DNA of 64,000 nt from Chytridium lagenaria (Eukaryota > Chytridiomycota > Chytridiomycetes > Chytridiales > Chytridiaceae), in the NCBI GenBank assembly GCA_025449115.1, contig JAHLKC010000029.1, forward strand, positions 124,001 through 188,000, read 5' to 3'. The position numbers and the translations under genes were made by a program. Positions 23,714 through 40,675 of the stretch are shown here, one piece after another. The notes below the pieces were generated by a model. It worked only from the letters and a program-made list of their open reading frames with translations, did not search any database and was not told the origin of the DNA. Positions within the stretch are counted from its first letter, which is position 1. The number at the start of each line of letters is the position of its first letter.

Positions 23714-24406
23714 TTAGTTCATTCCACGGATGCACATTTGGGGGTTAGTCTCATCAGGCTTAAGATGAGGCATAGAATTCTTCCAGCGGTACTTCTGGTT
23801 GATGACAGGAGGGAAGAACTCTCCCTGAGTCTCTGGCAAAGACTCAGTGGTGGTAGCGACACCCGAGGGTGCGGAAGCGTCTCCGGCGGTGAGCCTGAGA
23901 AAGTGAAAAGTTAATAGAGCTCCCTTATGCATGCAAAGATAAAACTTACTGAGGTTTGGATCCAGAGCTCAACAAGATTTGACTGATGTCCTCCTGGGTG
24001 TAGACAACGGTAGCGGGTACGATCGTCGTGTATCTCTGTTAAAGTAATAGTTCTTGGAGATGGCCTCGTTCTTGGGAGCGATGAAGTCGGGTTGCGAGCT
24101 TTTTTACCAAAGGAATTAAAACAACCGTTTGACCTAAGAATCCAATAATATTTACCCAGGAGATACTTCTCGGTATTCACTGGCCTATCAGCAGATGCAC
24201 ATAGTTAGAACATGGAGCAGTCTCTGCATGAAGACTTACAGGAACGATGGTGGGAGCAAGATCCGGACGCTAGATAAAGAAATGGCAAATCATCAGCCGT
24301 CAATCCAATGTTGCTTTCATCTACGTACAATGCGGACAAGAAACTCCAAGTCCTTCACCGCCGTTGGGATCCCGAAGTGCTTTGTGATAAAACGCTTAAG
24401 CGACAT
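23714..24406 (-). CDS. Complex I accessory subunit, NDUFA7/B14.5a-like
   Basis: A small matrix-side accessory subunit of mitochondrial NADH:ubiquinone oxidoreductase. The start at 24406 gives MSLKRFITKHFGIPTAVKDL, then RPDLAPTIVP and PVNTEKYLLG on following exons. The exon at about 23950-24100 carries APKNEAISKNYYFNRDTRRS, which matches the SNNYYxxRDxRR core of B14.5a, followed by TVVYTQEDISQILLSSGSKP. A base appears to be missing between the two parts, near 24026. The last exon ends RWKNSMPHLKPDETNPQMCI with a stop at 23714-23716. Four or five short introns. The short core match is good but the protein is small, so the call is moderate to good. Only 28 bp separate its start codon from the stop of the next gene on the same strand. 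Confidence 0.65.
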
Positions 24407-24434
24407 GCTTTCGACAAATGAGCAAAAATTTTCT

Positions 24435-26196
<1,762 letters not shown>

Positions 26197-26459
26197 AATG
26201 CTTGAATGCGATTAGTCTGAAATTTTGATATACGGAAACAATGTGACTCCAAGAATCGAATTGCTTTCCGATGTCTGCATGATTCATATACTTTGAAGAC
26301 ACACGATGATTTATTTTTATTATATTCACCATTAACAGAATACGAGAAAATAGGAGACCATAGTGTGGGGATAGAGCGTCGTAGGACGTGTCGTATGTGA
26401 AGTGATGATGCAAAAAGACGTGGATGCAATGCAGGTGAAAGCCATGCAGGGACATGGGA

Positions 26460-27093
26460 CTAGGTTTTCTTTTCCGAGTCTTTCGACTGCTGTGGCGAGA
26501 AAAATGGGTGTGAAGTTCTCGTCTCCTTCACGAAATCCGATGGTTCCTTTCCGATCCTTGGCGGCTCCTCCCTATGAAACCTCTTCATCAGTAATCCCTT
26601 CTTGATGTAGGGAAACATCAATAACATACCCCTCCTTTGACCACATACAAGCCCAAAACACTTTGAACGGTTGAACCACGTCAAATGGAAGCGACGTCAT
26701 CCCAATAATCAGATCCTCCATATGTCCGTTACATCTGTGCGGCCGAATTCGTTCTTGCGCACGATCAAAGGCCCTGTAGAAAAATGGTGAGAGCCTGAAG
26801 CACATGCAAGAATATGGATGTGAAGGAGGTTATTCCTTCATGAAGCCGTACAAATACGAGATGCTGAATGCGTTATCCGCATTCATCTCAACATACATGT
26901 CCACTACTAATCACTCAACACTACAGCAAAGCCACTTTAATGGCGGCAACACCTCACACCCACGGAAAGGCTGCACTTACCCTGGTCCAAATCTTGCATC
27001 TGTCACCGCCTTTTGTCTCAATCGTCTGTTCTCTTCCCTTAATTGTCTTTGAATGAGTTCATCCACTTCATCATTGGATTGTGATGTGGCCAT
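26460..27093 (-). CDS. Small uncharacterised protein
   Basis: Not recognised. The first exon, from ATG 27093, reads MATSQSNDEVDELIQRQLRE followed by a basic helical stretch and FGPG at a GTAAGT donor near 26973. The second exon contains YRAFDRAQERIRPHRCNGH, MEDLIIGMTSLPFDVVQPF and KVFWACMWSKEG. After that two frames compete. One stays in phase and stops after about 18 more residues near 26605. The other needs one base or a short intron, gives MLLMFPYIKKGLLMKRF and continues to a stop at 26460-26462. The second choice adds a hydrophobic segment and a basic tail. Size about 130-150 residues. It lies between KMO and the arrestin on the same strand. Confidence 0.5.
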
Positions 27094-27515
27094 TTCACAC
27101 GAATTTGTCTTGAGGAATTTAGGCTCAAGTGTCATCTCACGAAAACCGAAACCATATCAGAACTCATAATTAATGAAGGGCACCAAACGTTGAATTACTA
27201 TATAAAAATACACGGTATTTATTATTTTATTAGGTAGGACTGTAGGAACTGATGAAAAAACGAAAACGCCATAAAAGAATGGGGAGGATAATTAAAGATA
27301 GCGAAAACAAAATGATCTAAGAAGGAGAATGTACAAAAATAAGGAAACAACTTTATGAGGATCAAATGACGGTGGATGAAGGCGGAAAAATGAGGGGAAG
27401 AGAATCTGACCGTGTATGAGATATGTAAGACAACATAAATATCTAACGCAAGATGCTTATTAAACAAAGAAGGTTTGACGCCAATAATTTAATTGACATT
27501 CCACAGCAGTGGTCT
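27094..27515. other. Intergenic region with A-rich tract
   Basis: This gap separates two minus-strand genes and contains no convincing gene. The sequence from about 27230 to 27420 is rich in A and G on the plus strand, a C/T-rich tract in the direction of transcription, and probably holds the 3' end of the arrestin gene and the promoter of the small gene. Confidence 0.3.
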
Positions 27516-29574
27516 TCATAGAGTGTATGAGGGAGTCTTGGCAGGCTGAACCACCCTGACAGGAACGTACATAGTGACCTTGCCAATTTTTTTCTTCCCT
27601 TCAGGAACGTGATCGGGGCCAAGGGCCTCAAGATCTTCGTCCGGCACTTGACTGTCAGAGGTTTCGACTTCGTGATAAACATCAATTCGGAGATGGTGGC
27701 GGATCTGTTAATGAAGGAAGAATATGTAAGTTTTTGAACAAATTAACAATAGAATACAGCCATACACACCTCCATATGAGGTGTTTTCACCGAAGGCCCG
27801 CATACTGTGATAGGCGAGGCATCAACAACGTTAATGCCCAAGCCATTTTGTATTTGCGTGTCATCAATTTCCATCGTGTCTTGCTGTCCCCTGCGTCTTC
27901 TAATACGTGTGGATGAAGATCCACCAGTTGATACAAGATCGATAGACTTAGGAACATCAAGAAATTGCATTGCAACGAGTTCGGACTGGGAGGACGGAAA
28001 CTTGACCACTTCCGGGCTAGCCCTGGTCAAAGTGCGGCCATTTGAGGATTGGTTAGATACGTAGGACGAAAAGAGTGCGGCCGGGAGAGATGAGATGTCC
28101 AGGGGAGTGTCGTCAACGGAGGACGCGTTTGAGTGGAGAGAGGCGACTGGTATAGAGTCGATACTGATAAATCAAAGCGTGTTAACAACAGACGAAGCTA
28201 TAATAAACTATAATAAAGGGAGAAAATATGATAAGATTACTTACTCGAACTTGACATTGCTTGACAGACCAACAGCGACAGCTCTTACTCGTCCAACAGC
28301 ATGTTTATCCAAGACGTTGACTTTTACCTCCGCCATCACTTGGGTACCCATTACCATGGGTTGGGGTACACTAACGGTACATGTCACCGCGCCTGCCTCC
28401 AGATCCGAGGCCTTGTTCTTTACGACCATGATATCCAATTGCGACTGTGGCAGCGCGTTGACGTACTTAACAGCAAACTGCTTTGATACGATCTGAGCAT
28501 CCGGAAGGGATCCGTTCATTTTTCGCATAAGAGTGTCCATGGATGGAACACCAAGGGCTTCTAACGCGACAATGGATGAGGATGGGATTTCTGGGGTACC
28601 AGTGGCGGCGACAGCAATGGAGGAGATGGGTGAAGTGGAAGGGGATGCTAGAGATCCTACAACAACATCGTCCTGATCGTTCGAATCTACAACATTGGAT
28701 TTGGCGGTAAATAATCTTGCAAATGCGCCTTTCTTGCGAGGAGAGACGGCAAGGGAGGCATCGGCAATATCCTCATCATCCCTGAAACGTACCGCGAGCT
28801 TGTTGGTTGGTTGGTTGATGGGTTTCGAGAAAGGTGCTTTGAAAAGGGAAGGCGAGGAAGTAGGAGGGCGCGAAGGTGATCGCAAGGCAACGCAAGCTAC
28901 AACGGACCACGAGATTTTACCTGACCCTGGGATTTCGAGGGACGGAGCGACTTGCGACAATGGGAATGGGATATCAAACTCCATCTGTGTCCTCAACGGC
29001 ACTGCTCCTTGCTTAGAAGGAAGCGCCACTCCTTGAGAGTTGACGGGCCAAAGAACAATCGGATCTGATGCGTAGAATGTGTGGTTCAGGTGGGAAGATG
29101 GAGTGGAGGGTGAAGCTTCTGTCGAGTTATAAGTTGACTGCATGTCAAAAGAAATTGTCCCAACAAGGTAAACTGACACGAATGAGACAGGTATCGCTTC
29201 AGCGGTAAAGAAACGAACTGCTCCAGCGATCCTCGGCTTTGTTGATGGATGTCCGGTCTCGGGTCCTTGGCGAAAATAGGTGAAAGCCCTTGTCCAGCGT
29301 CCATCACCTCAAGAACTCTGGGACGAACATGAACCTCAACCTTTGGGAGCTTCCACTTTGAAGGAGGGGAGGATCTACTTAAGGGGACTGCGCTGCCAGA
29401 GGAAGAGTAGGAGGCGGATGTGGCGGATGTAGCGGTGGAATATAAAGACGAAGTGAAGGATGGGCGTGGCGAGCTGGGGGCAGACAGACTATCGAGGGAA
29501 GGTTCTGGTGTTGTCGAAGGCGACGGCGAGGGTGACGGAGTTAATCGCCATGAAAAGATAGGGTTCCTAATCAT
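27516..29574 (-). CDS. Alpha-arrestin-like trafficking adaptor
   Basis: An arrestin-fold protein of the fungal ART/alpha-arrestin type, which links membrane cargo to ubiquitin ligases. The N-terminus (ATG 29574) is a long Ser/Pro/Thr-rich leader. WKLPKVEVHVRPRVLEVMD starts the arrestin N-domain, and SVYLVGTISFDMQSTYN continues it after a frame change near 29190. Mid-domain strands include LRTQMEFDIPFPLSQVAPSL and SGKISWSVVACVALRS. A long polar insert follows (28.6-28.8 kb). The C-domain has VTCTVSVPQPMVMGTQVMAE, VKVNVLDKHAVGRVRAVAVG, LGINVVDASPITVCGPSV and, last, KKIGKVTMYVPVRVVQ. The stop TGA is at 27516-27518. No PPxY motif is visible. The call rests on fold-level pattern and order of strands, so it is good but not certain. 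Confidence 0.7.
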
Positions 29575-32319
29575 TGTTGGCTGATTTGAGAAAGCTGAGA
29601 GCGTTGTGTTCTAATAGGAACTGCGCTGAAAAGTGAATTGGACAGAGTGAGGTTTCCAAGTAATGTAATGTTTCTCTTTTTCCTTTATATAATATACAGG
29701 CAATGTCTTCTTGAAATGCCCAGACGACACGTTGTTTGTAAAGTATGTTTCAAAAAAAAAGACAAAACCTCCATGCACATGGATACTTGCTAAAACGGAG
29801 TTCCGACAGTTGAAGTTAGGGGGGCTGGGCTGAAAGGTCGTGTAAAGAGGGAAAGACATGTTAAAGCATATTTTGGCGCTGCTCATTACAGGACAACTTC
29901 AGTAACCTCGTTTCTCCCAGAAGATCTTTAGTCTGAGCCCCTTTTAATTTCCCTTTTTCTTAGGACATATGTTTCATGAGTTTAAAAATCACCATAATCA
30001 CGCCTTCCATCTATGGTAATAGGTAGTCTGGAGCCTGTTACGAAGCCCTCGCCTCCTTTCCTGAGCTTTTTTTGGCGTTTTTTCACGTTGTTTTTTTTTT
30101 TTTTCGTTTTTTTTTTTTTTGACGGTTACCTTTTTTTTCTCTTTCCCTTTCAAGTTTCAACCCCTACCACCAAACATTAAAGAAAATATGAAGCGTGATA
30201 TTAGATTATGAATTTATTGGGGACAGTCGTAAAGTGCTTTTTCGTTTGCGCCGCTGATATTTAAATATATTATATACGTTCATTTACATAGATACATATA
30301 CCCATGGACCCATGGCCATCATATATTAAAAATATTCACGTCACATAATAATACCATCGGCTGCCCTGTTATTATTCACGAAGAAGCGAAATTGAAGAGC
30401 ACATATACAGTGCTGTTTAAAAAAAATATATTTAATACCTGTGCCGACCCCGATGCCGCTTTTTTCTTTTTTTCATTTGGAAGGGAGGCACCATTATGAA
30501 CTATAAAACAGGGGAAATATGAAACAACGACAAAGAAGGAGTAAAAATTCGAATTTTTTAATTTCCAGCCTATTTCTCCCAGCCACCTGGTTTTAATAGA
30601 CTTCCGAGAAGCTTACATGGGCTTTTTACGTTTCCCCTAAGTTTTCCCCTAAAATTTCCATCTGTTTACTGGAAATCTTTTCTGGGTCGAAGGATACAGA
30701 GTATAACAAGCAAAACAACACTCGCCTCCCAATATGCGGCTGCGCAACGCCATTTGCCACGCTTTACTACTACTTACCAAGAAAAAATTTACATGAGGAA
30801 TTACGTGATAATAATAATAAAGCAAAATCAAAGTATATATCCAGAGTCTTCTACGCCGTTGGATACAACATCCAAGGCGGAATTGTTGTTAAATACTAGA
30901 GGTATCAATAATGACTCCTTTCTTTCTTCCTCCACGTGCTTAACTTGCCTTTCGGATGTTAAAACCATCTTTTCATGTTATTTATTTTTTTAAAATTTCC
31001 CTCACAACCTAGCCGTTGGACTTAAGCGGTCCAAGGAGGAACTTTAGGAAAGGAACTTCAAAGATAATCGCTCCGTTGTCAAAAAAATCAAAACTAGGAT
31101 GGTACATGAAGGAAGAAATACATTATAACTGCAATTTTATCATGATATTTTTCTGTCTTTCTCAGCACACCGTATTTCCGTTCCATTTCAGTGTTCATTT
31201 TTTAAGAACCAATATTAATTGTCCATGAGAAATACGAGTTCGAGCATTGAAACGGAACTTGTAGTGGCGAAGCTAGTTAATGTCATTTAAATTAGTTTAC
31301 AAATATAGAAAAAAAAAACCCCCCTCCTTTGTCATTCTCTCTGACTAAAAGGAACTCGTCTTTTCCTTAATATTCCACAATAGGAAGGGATATGAAGTAA
31401 TAGAAACAATAATAGCACGGCCTAAAACTATTGCAAACTTTTTATTGACCGATGTTTCTTTTTTCGCAACATTTTCATTTTCTCCTTTACTTCATCTTTT
31501 TTTTTTTGCGGATCAAGATTCAAGAACAGCTCATTTGTTTTTTCACCTTAAAGCCAGCCGCCCATGCAGATAGCAGAAGTAGCCCGAACAACAACCGAGA
31601 TAATTACCGGCGCAACCCATTTTGCTCAAAGCCCAGCCGTCTAAGAAGATAACAAAGGTAGATGATGCGCCTTGGAGATGTCGTCGAAATTTTTACACGC
31701 TTTATCAATGCCCTATAAAGAATTTCATAAGTCTATTCAATTTCGTGACTCTATTCGCTTCCTTTTCTTTCTTCCACTCGAAAAGTAGGCTAAACTGTCG
31801 CATAGGCCTCGTTTCACGTAACTCTTCACGGCGAGTGAAAAACCGAGCAGGTAGCGCATCCAAATATTCCCATTTAAGGTGTCAGGTGAAATGTAGGTTA
31901 TGAAGAAGCCTTTCACAGCTAATTGCGGCAATTTACAGTATTCTTCCATCCTCTATCCCTTTTTAGAAGAATGCTGATGATTCCATTTTTTCTTTAGAAG
32001 AGCAAACCATGTTTGAGAGTATTGATCTAGAGCTTATATGGCCAACTGATTTATGGGGTCAATGTTGGTCTCAGTCTCAGCATTTGACCAGGAGGCCAAA
32101 CCAGGTCAATGTTGACAGTGTGGTGGTGAAGATCGTGACGGGTTGACTGACATGTTGAATGCTCATCGTCAGACATGCGTAACATGATAATTAGGTAGCT
32201 GATCAATCCACAATCCAAAATTCCCTGAGTGAAAAATCCACACCACAAATTTGAAAAATTGAAATCACAAATCCACGACAATCCCACTTGCCTTATTTTT
32301 TTTTTTCGAACGACCTAAA
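29575..32319. other. Long gene-poor A+T-rich intergenic region
   Basis: About 2.7 kb without a convincing gene. It contains long T runs near 30087-30121, A+T-rich stretches (30270-30460, 30780-30900) and only short open frames with no conserved phrases. No tRNA, rRNA or inverted terminal repeat was recognised. It holds the arrestin promoter on its left and the promoter of the C2H2 gene on its right. Confidence 0.5.
30087..30121. repeat. Two adjacent poly-T runs
   Basis: Two T homopolymers of about 15 bases each, separated by a short CG-containing break. They lie in the non-coding region. Exact length is unreliable given the indels seen elsewhere in the window. Confidence 0.7.
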
Positions 32320-32998
32320 ATGTCCATGACCACCACCGTCACAACGTCTTCACCAAAACAAATGCCAGATACCATCCCTTCAATACCTTCCCCAACCGAT
32401 CTACTCAAACCTCAAAAGTCTTCATCAATTGCTCACGTTGATCATGCAGTCGAACAAAGCTTCCCTTCACCCCATTCCTCACCCATCTCCATCCAAAATC
32501 TCATTCATCCGGAAATGGCCGCAACAGCTTTCACAAAGCCCAAATCACTCAGTCCTCAACCCACCGACCACAACAACGTGCAAAACTCAATAAACCTGTC
32601 AAGGATCCGTATCATCGCACCTCGTTAACCCCGAAATCTCTCCACCCTATTCATCTCTAGAACCCTATTGGCCCAACATCCACACCCGTTCGTCCTCCGA
32701 TCCTTCACACGCCGGGCACGTCTGCACGGTATGCGGAAAGCGCTATCCGACCACAAAGAGTCTCCGATCACACCATGTCACCCACACTCGTTCGAGACAG
32801 CATCCCTGCAAGTACTGCCAAAAATCATTTTACACAGTTCAAGATTTGGAACGACATATTGCCACCCATACCAAGGAGAAAAACCACAAATGTCGGTGTG
32901 GGGTGAGCTTTGCGAGAAGCGATGCGTTGAGGAGACATATGCTAGCGAAGGGGTGTGAAAAGAAGTTTGACTGTGAGTCTAAAGTTGGCTCTATTTAA
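32320..32998 (+). CDS. C2H2 zinc-finger protein (three fingers)
   Basis: A probable DNA-binding regulator. ATG 32320 opens a Ser/Thr/Pro-rich leader of about 95 residues (PSIPSPTDLLKPQKSSS). The frame must shift by one base near 32590-32600 to reach the finger region, which otherwise stays open upstream (SPPYSSLEPYWPNIH). Finger 1 is VCTVCGKRYPTTKSLRSHH plus VTH, finger 2 is CKYCQKSFYTVQDLERH plus IATH. Finger 3 is a variant, CRCGVSFARSDALRRH ending in Cys (C-x-C-x12-H-x5-C). The stop TAA is at 32996-32998. No intron is needed. Finger spacing with the TKEKNHK linker is typical of fungal regulators. Target genes are unknown. Confidence 0.75.
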
Positions 32999-34434
32999 GT
33001 AGTTTATGTATGGTGTGTGTATATATATGTGTAGAATATTATTAGACGTGTAGATCATTCCTGCGTAGTTCCTATTGTTGACAGAAGCTAAAAAAATTAT
33101 TGTTGTCGATTAGTTCATCATACAACCAGGTAACGGTTGATACCGTAGAACGTATTTTTATTATATCCTCCGCGTCCACGAAGTTGCGCTTAATAATAAA
33201 TTAGTGACGTTTCTTCACATGCGGAAGTCGGGAGGTAGACCAATAGAATGATATCACCTACAAAACTTCACGGCACTATGCGTTCCAATAATGTTGCACC
33301 CCTCCTTAATAATCGCCTTTCTCTGCATCGACCATCTCCCTATCCATGTGGCTTAAGCTGAGACCCGAAATCCTCCAAGCGTAAGAGGCCTTTATTCGTT
33401 TTTCAGTATGAATTGGTTCTGACAAAAGTTAAACTCACTGGACTCTGTTTTCCTCTCTTGTACAGAACGGGATAAAGGGAACATCATCCCATAACATCGT
33501 TAGTCAATGTCAAGTCCACAAGTCATCAAGAAGCCACTCTAGTTACTCTTTTTTTCCTGAAGTAGTTTTTATTCTGGTATTTTTCTTTCTTTTCTTTTGT
33601 TTCTTCCATGTCGCGTCAAAGTCCCTTATGTCAAGGACTGTTTCTTTTTTGCGGGATGATCTTTGGTTGTGGGGAGAAACATGCCCACCAGGTGGAAACG
33701 CGGCATTATTTCGTTCGTTCTTCAAGTAAAGATAAAGGCAGCTAGGTACTCAATATACTAATTTTTAGTAATATCCAAACCTCAAATATAAAATGAGTTT
33801 CTTCTCCTATTCGATAACATGTCATGCCGGTGAAGATTGTAAACAGAGAGAACGCGCGCGCACATAAGCGAAAGGGGGAAAAAAACTAAACAAAAACAAA
33901 CACCAGAAGAAAGGGTTAAAACAAAAAATGAGAGGAACAAGAGCAACCACGCAACAAGCGCCAATCAACGCACCGCAACCCCCTCAAATCCTCACAAGAA
34001 AGAATGGGCATGAGGAAAAAAGAGAGAAGAGTGGACAACAAGAAAAAACGGGGAGGGATGGAGAATCAGAAAGCATTACACAATCTTTCAACCCAAGAAA
34101 AAGAAAAAAGAAATGGGAAAAAAAACACCCAGATACCCATATTCCGACCAGCAACTGTTTTAAAATTTTTTAAAAAAAAGCGGAAGGGAGAAAGAAGAAG
34201 ATAAAGGTTCAACTAAAACCTCCTCAACACAGCGCATCATAATAACAAGATGAGAAGAAAAAAAAATCAAAAATTTCAGCGGGTTCAGGAGAAACGGGAG
34301 GCCACATTTAACAAGTAGTGACAAAACCAAAGAAAAATCTAAGGGATTCATGTGCAAAAGCACAAGATCTCGTAAAAAAAAAAAAACAACAACAAGAAAA
34401 CAAAGATAATAAAAAAGAGGCGTAGACAAAAGGC
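32999..34434. other. Gene-poor region, A-rich at the right end
   Basis: About 1.4 kb between the ends of two convergent genes. No convincing gene is present. From about 33840 to 34430 the plus strand is dominated by A and G with many A runs; open frames there are composition artefacts rich in Lys, Glu and Arg on one strand and Phe, Leu and Ser on the other. Confidence 0.5.
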
Positions 34435-37842
<3,408 letters not shown>

Positions 37843-40675
37843 ATGGGATTGAATGTGGATAAAGTGTGCGAGTGTCTAGAGAGTATATGTGCTGTATGTC
37901 CTTGATTGTGGTGTGTGTAAACGCTGACAATCGGTTACTTGATGTGGTGGTTGTGTAGTAAGGATTATAGATGGGGCGTCGTATGTATGTATGGAGGGAT
38001 GAAGGTGGGGAAGGGTGCCTTGTTGAAGGCAGACGGATGGATGGAGTGTCGATGGAGACGATGGTATACACTCACAACCCAAAGACTGAAAAATTCCCCT
38101 TCTTTTGCTTCTGTCGAACATTTGGGACAGTTTGGTTGTACTTGTATTACTTTCAATCCAGTCTGATTCCATTGGCTGAAGAGGTATCTAAGAAAGAAAA
38201 AAAATATATCCATTGTCCGACGTTCCGGACTGATAATTTTTCTCTATTTTTTGTTTTTTTTGAAAGGGCTTCATTCAAGCCTATAAGGTGGGGAATCAAC
38301 GGTCGTCCTGTTTAAACACTAAGATGTCACCATTTAACAAAACCACAGACAAGACGCGTCATCATAAAGTGAGCAACAAACGTACTCTACTGCGAAATGC
38401 GTGAAAATACCGATACAATAAACATTTGCCGTCAAGAAACGCAAAAGGAACCACCACGTCCAAGAACCCAAAGACGCCAAACCCTATATAATAATACCCA
38501 TAACCAGCTATCCCCACAAAACTATCCCCCAACTAACCAAAACAAGCGAGAACGAAACACAATACACGGAAAAAATACAATGATGGATCGCACAATAGAG
38601 AAATATATACATGAAGACTTGAGAGCAGAGTCAGTTCCGCACAAACAAAAAGGGACGGTGCACAGAAAAAACCGCAGGACCATAAACGAATGTTACCGCA
38701 AGACCGGTAAACGATTAAGCCACGAGTTAGAAAAAAGGCAGTTTTCATTTCAACCAAAAGAGAAACATCAAAAAGAACGCACCCACCAACACTTAAACCA
38801 GAGGCACACAGAAGTTAAGAAACTGATCCAAATCAGTCATTAAAAAAGGAAAGCATGTTTTATTCAACCAAAATAAAAAAAATGACAAAAACGCGCCCAA
38901 CCAAAAAAAACCAGAGACACGCAGAAGAACAAGTTCAACATATCAACTTCACATCAAAGAAAGGAAACAAAATGAAGAAATAAGGCGCAGACCTCATATC
39001 TTATTCCAACCAACAAAAGGTGAGCGAAAACAACACACTCTAAAACTTTGCCCATACTATACTTTCGAAAAGCACTTCAAACCTAATCATCTATATCCAC
39101 ATTCCATTAATGAAAACAGTATCGTGACAAAAAAGAAAGGAGGTGTGGGGCACATCAATACATCATGAAAAAAAAGAGAAGGGGGACGGAACGAAAAGTT
39201 ACATAATAGAGAGAAAAAAAATATAAAGTCCGAGAAACAAACCACAAAAGAAGGATGGGCGCACATATATAAAGAAGAAAAAAAAGGTAATCGCTTTCAA
39301 CGGACAATCCACACAGAAAAAAAAAGGGAACCCAGAAGACAAGACGACGACACAAGGAAGAGTTGGAGGGCGGGTTGTATAAACAACAACGAGTTGTGGG
39401 GGCCGGGGCTATTCAAACAAAACATCAAAAAAGAAAAATCGGTGACAAAGAGAAACGACATCTAAAAGTATATAAAAAAGTCTAAACAAATCATCTAACT
39501 TGGGTTTCTCCTTCGTTTCAAGGGAACGATGTGACTGACGAGTCGTGTTATACGGAGTGAGGGGGATGGAAGCAAACAAAAAAAAAAACGAGAAAAAAAA
39601 AAAAGGTTGCGCGGTTCAATTTTTTCTATGGGTAAATAACAAAAGAAAATGAAAAGAAAAAAACCCCACTACCCTACCCATATAACACTCGTCGAAATAC
39701 TCGTCTATCCTCAAAACCTAAAAGAAAAACCTCTAAAAAATGTTGGGGGCGTGTCGCCCCACAAGACAGTACAGAACTGGATCAGCATACCAATGAGAAC
39801 AAGAAAAAATGAATTCAGCGGGATGGGGAAAAAAGTAGTCAAAAAAAAAAGAAATCAGGAGTTTGTAAAAGAGCGCAGAAGAAGGGTGAGAAAAAGAGAC
39901 ACCAAAAAAAAAAAAGCAAAAGCAAAACAAGCATACGCGAAAACGCCAAGGGGAAATGATGAGCGGTAACCACCTGCATAGCCGACGGGCACCAAAAGAA
40001 GAAAACATCAAGGGAGGGAGAGAATAAAGGAAGGTGTGTACCGCTCAACTCGTTGTGACATAAAATACCTCAGGGCGAACGTGAAACGCAAAAAATATAA
40101 AAATAAAAAGACCCCAAACATGCCCAAGAAAACAGTAAATTGTGGATAAAAAGGGATGTGAACCCGTGAATAACACCCAACATCTCTAAAAAACAAGAAA
40201 AAGGTAAATTGAAGAAGAAAAAAAAGGATGTGCACCCATATGTAGAAAGGAATTAAAAAGCATCTGTATAAAGGAAACCGGATTTGCATGGGAAAAAAAA
40301 AAGAAAAGTCTGCATACGATGATGGGACGCAAAAGAAGGACTAAATATCGTCCATCCCCTTGCACCCACACCAAAAAAGAAAGAAACACGAATACGGGTT
40401 TCGGATAAAGGTGGATCCCCAAAACAAAACCATCTAACAAAAAGGACTAAAGCAGGGATCACACAAAGGCAAAGAAAAGTAAGCACAGCAAAAAAACAGA
40501 AAAAAAGTGGGGGAAGGAAACAACTCCAAAGAAGGCTGGGGGGTTGCCTTGCTCTACAAGAAAAGAAGTAGACAGCAAATTCCAAAAAAAAACAAAACCA
40601 CATCAAACAAAAAAAATAATAAAACAAGAGGGGTGAGATCAGGGATCAGCACGTGGTTTCGCCCGTATGATTCTA
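37843..40675. other. Purine-rich, strand-asymmetric intergenic region
   Basis: About 2.8 kb upstream of the Rsp5-like gene and downstream of the second C2H2 gene. The plus strand is very rich in A (many runs of 8-13) and in AAG/GAAA words from about 38400 to 40650, while T and C are scarce; the region starts with a G/T-rich segment up to about 38050. Long open frames here, for example at 38397-38843, have Lys/Asn/Thr/His-biased content and no conserved phrase. I see no gene. Confidence 0.55.

Noticed and set aside
28679..28687. tRNA B-box-like GTTCGAATC
   Set aside because: It lies within the arrestin coding region and there is no matching A box or cloverleaf.
38397..38843. 148-codon open frame in the purine-rich region
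   Set aside because: Its amino-acid content simply reflects A-rich DNA; no conserved phrase and no gene-like flanks.
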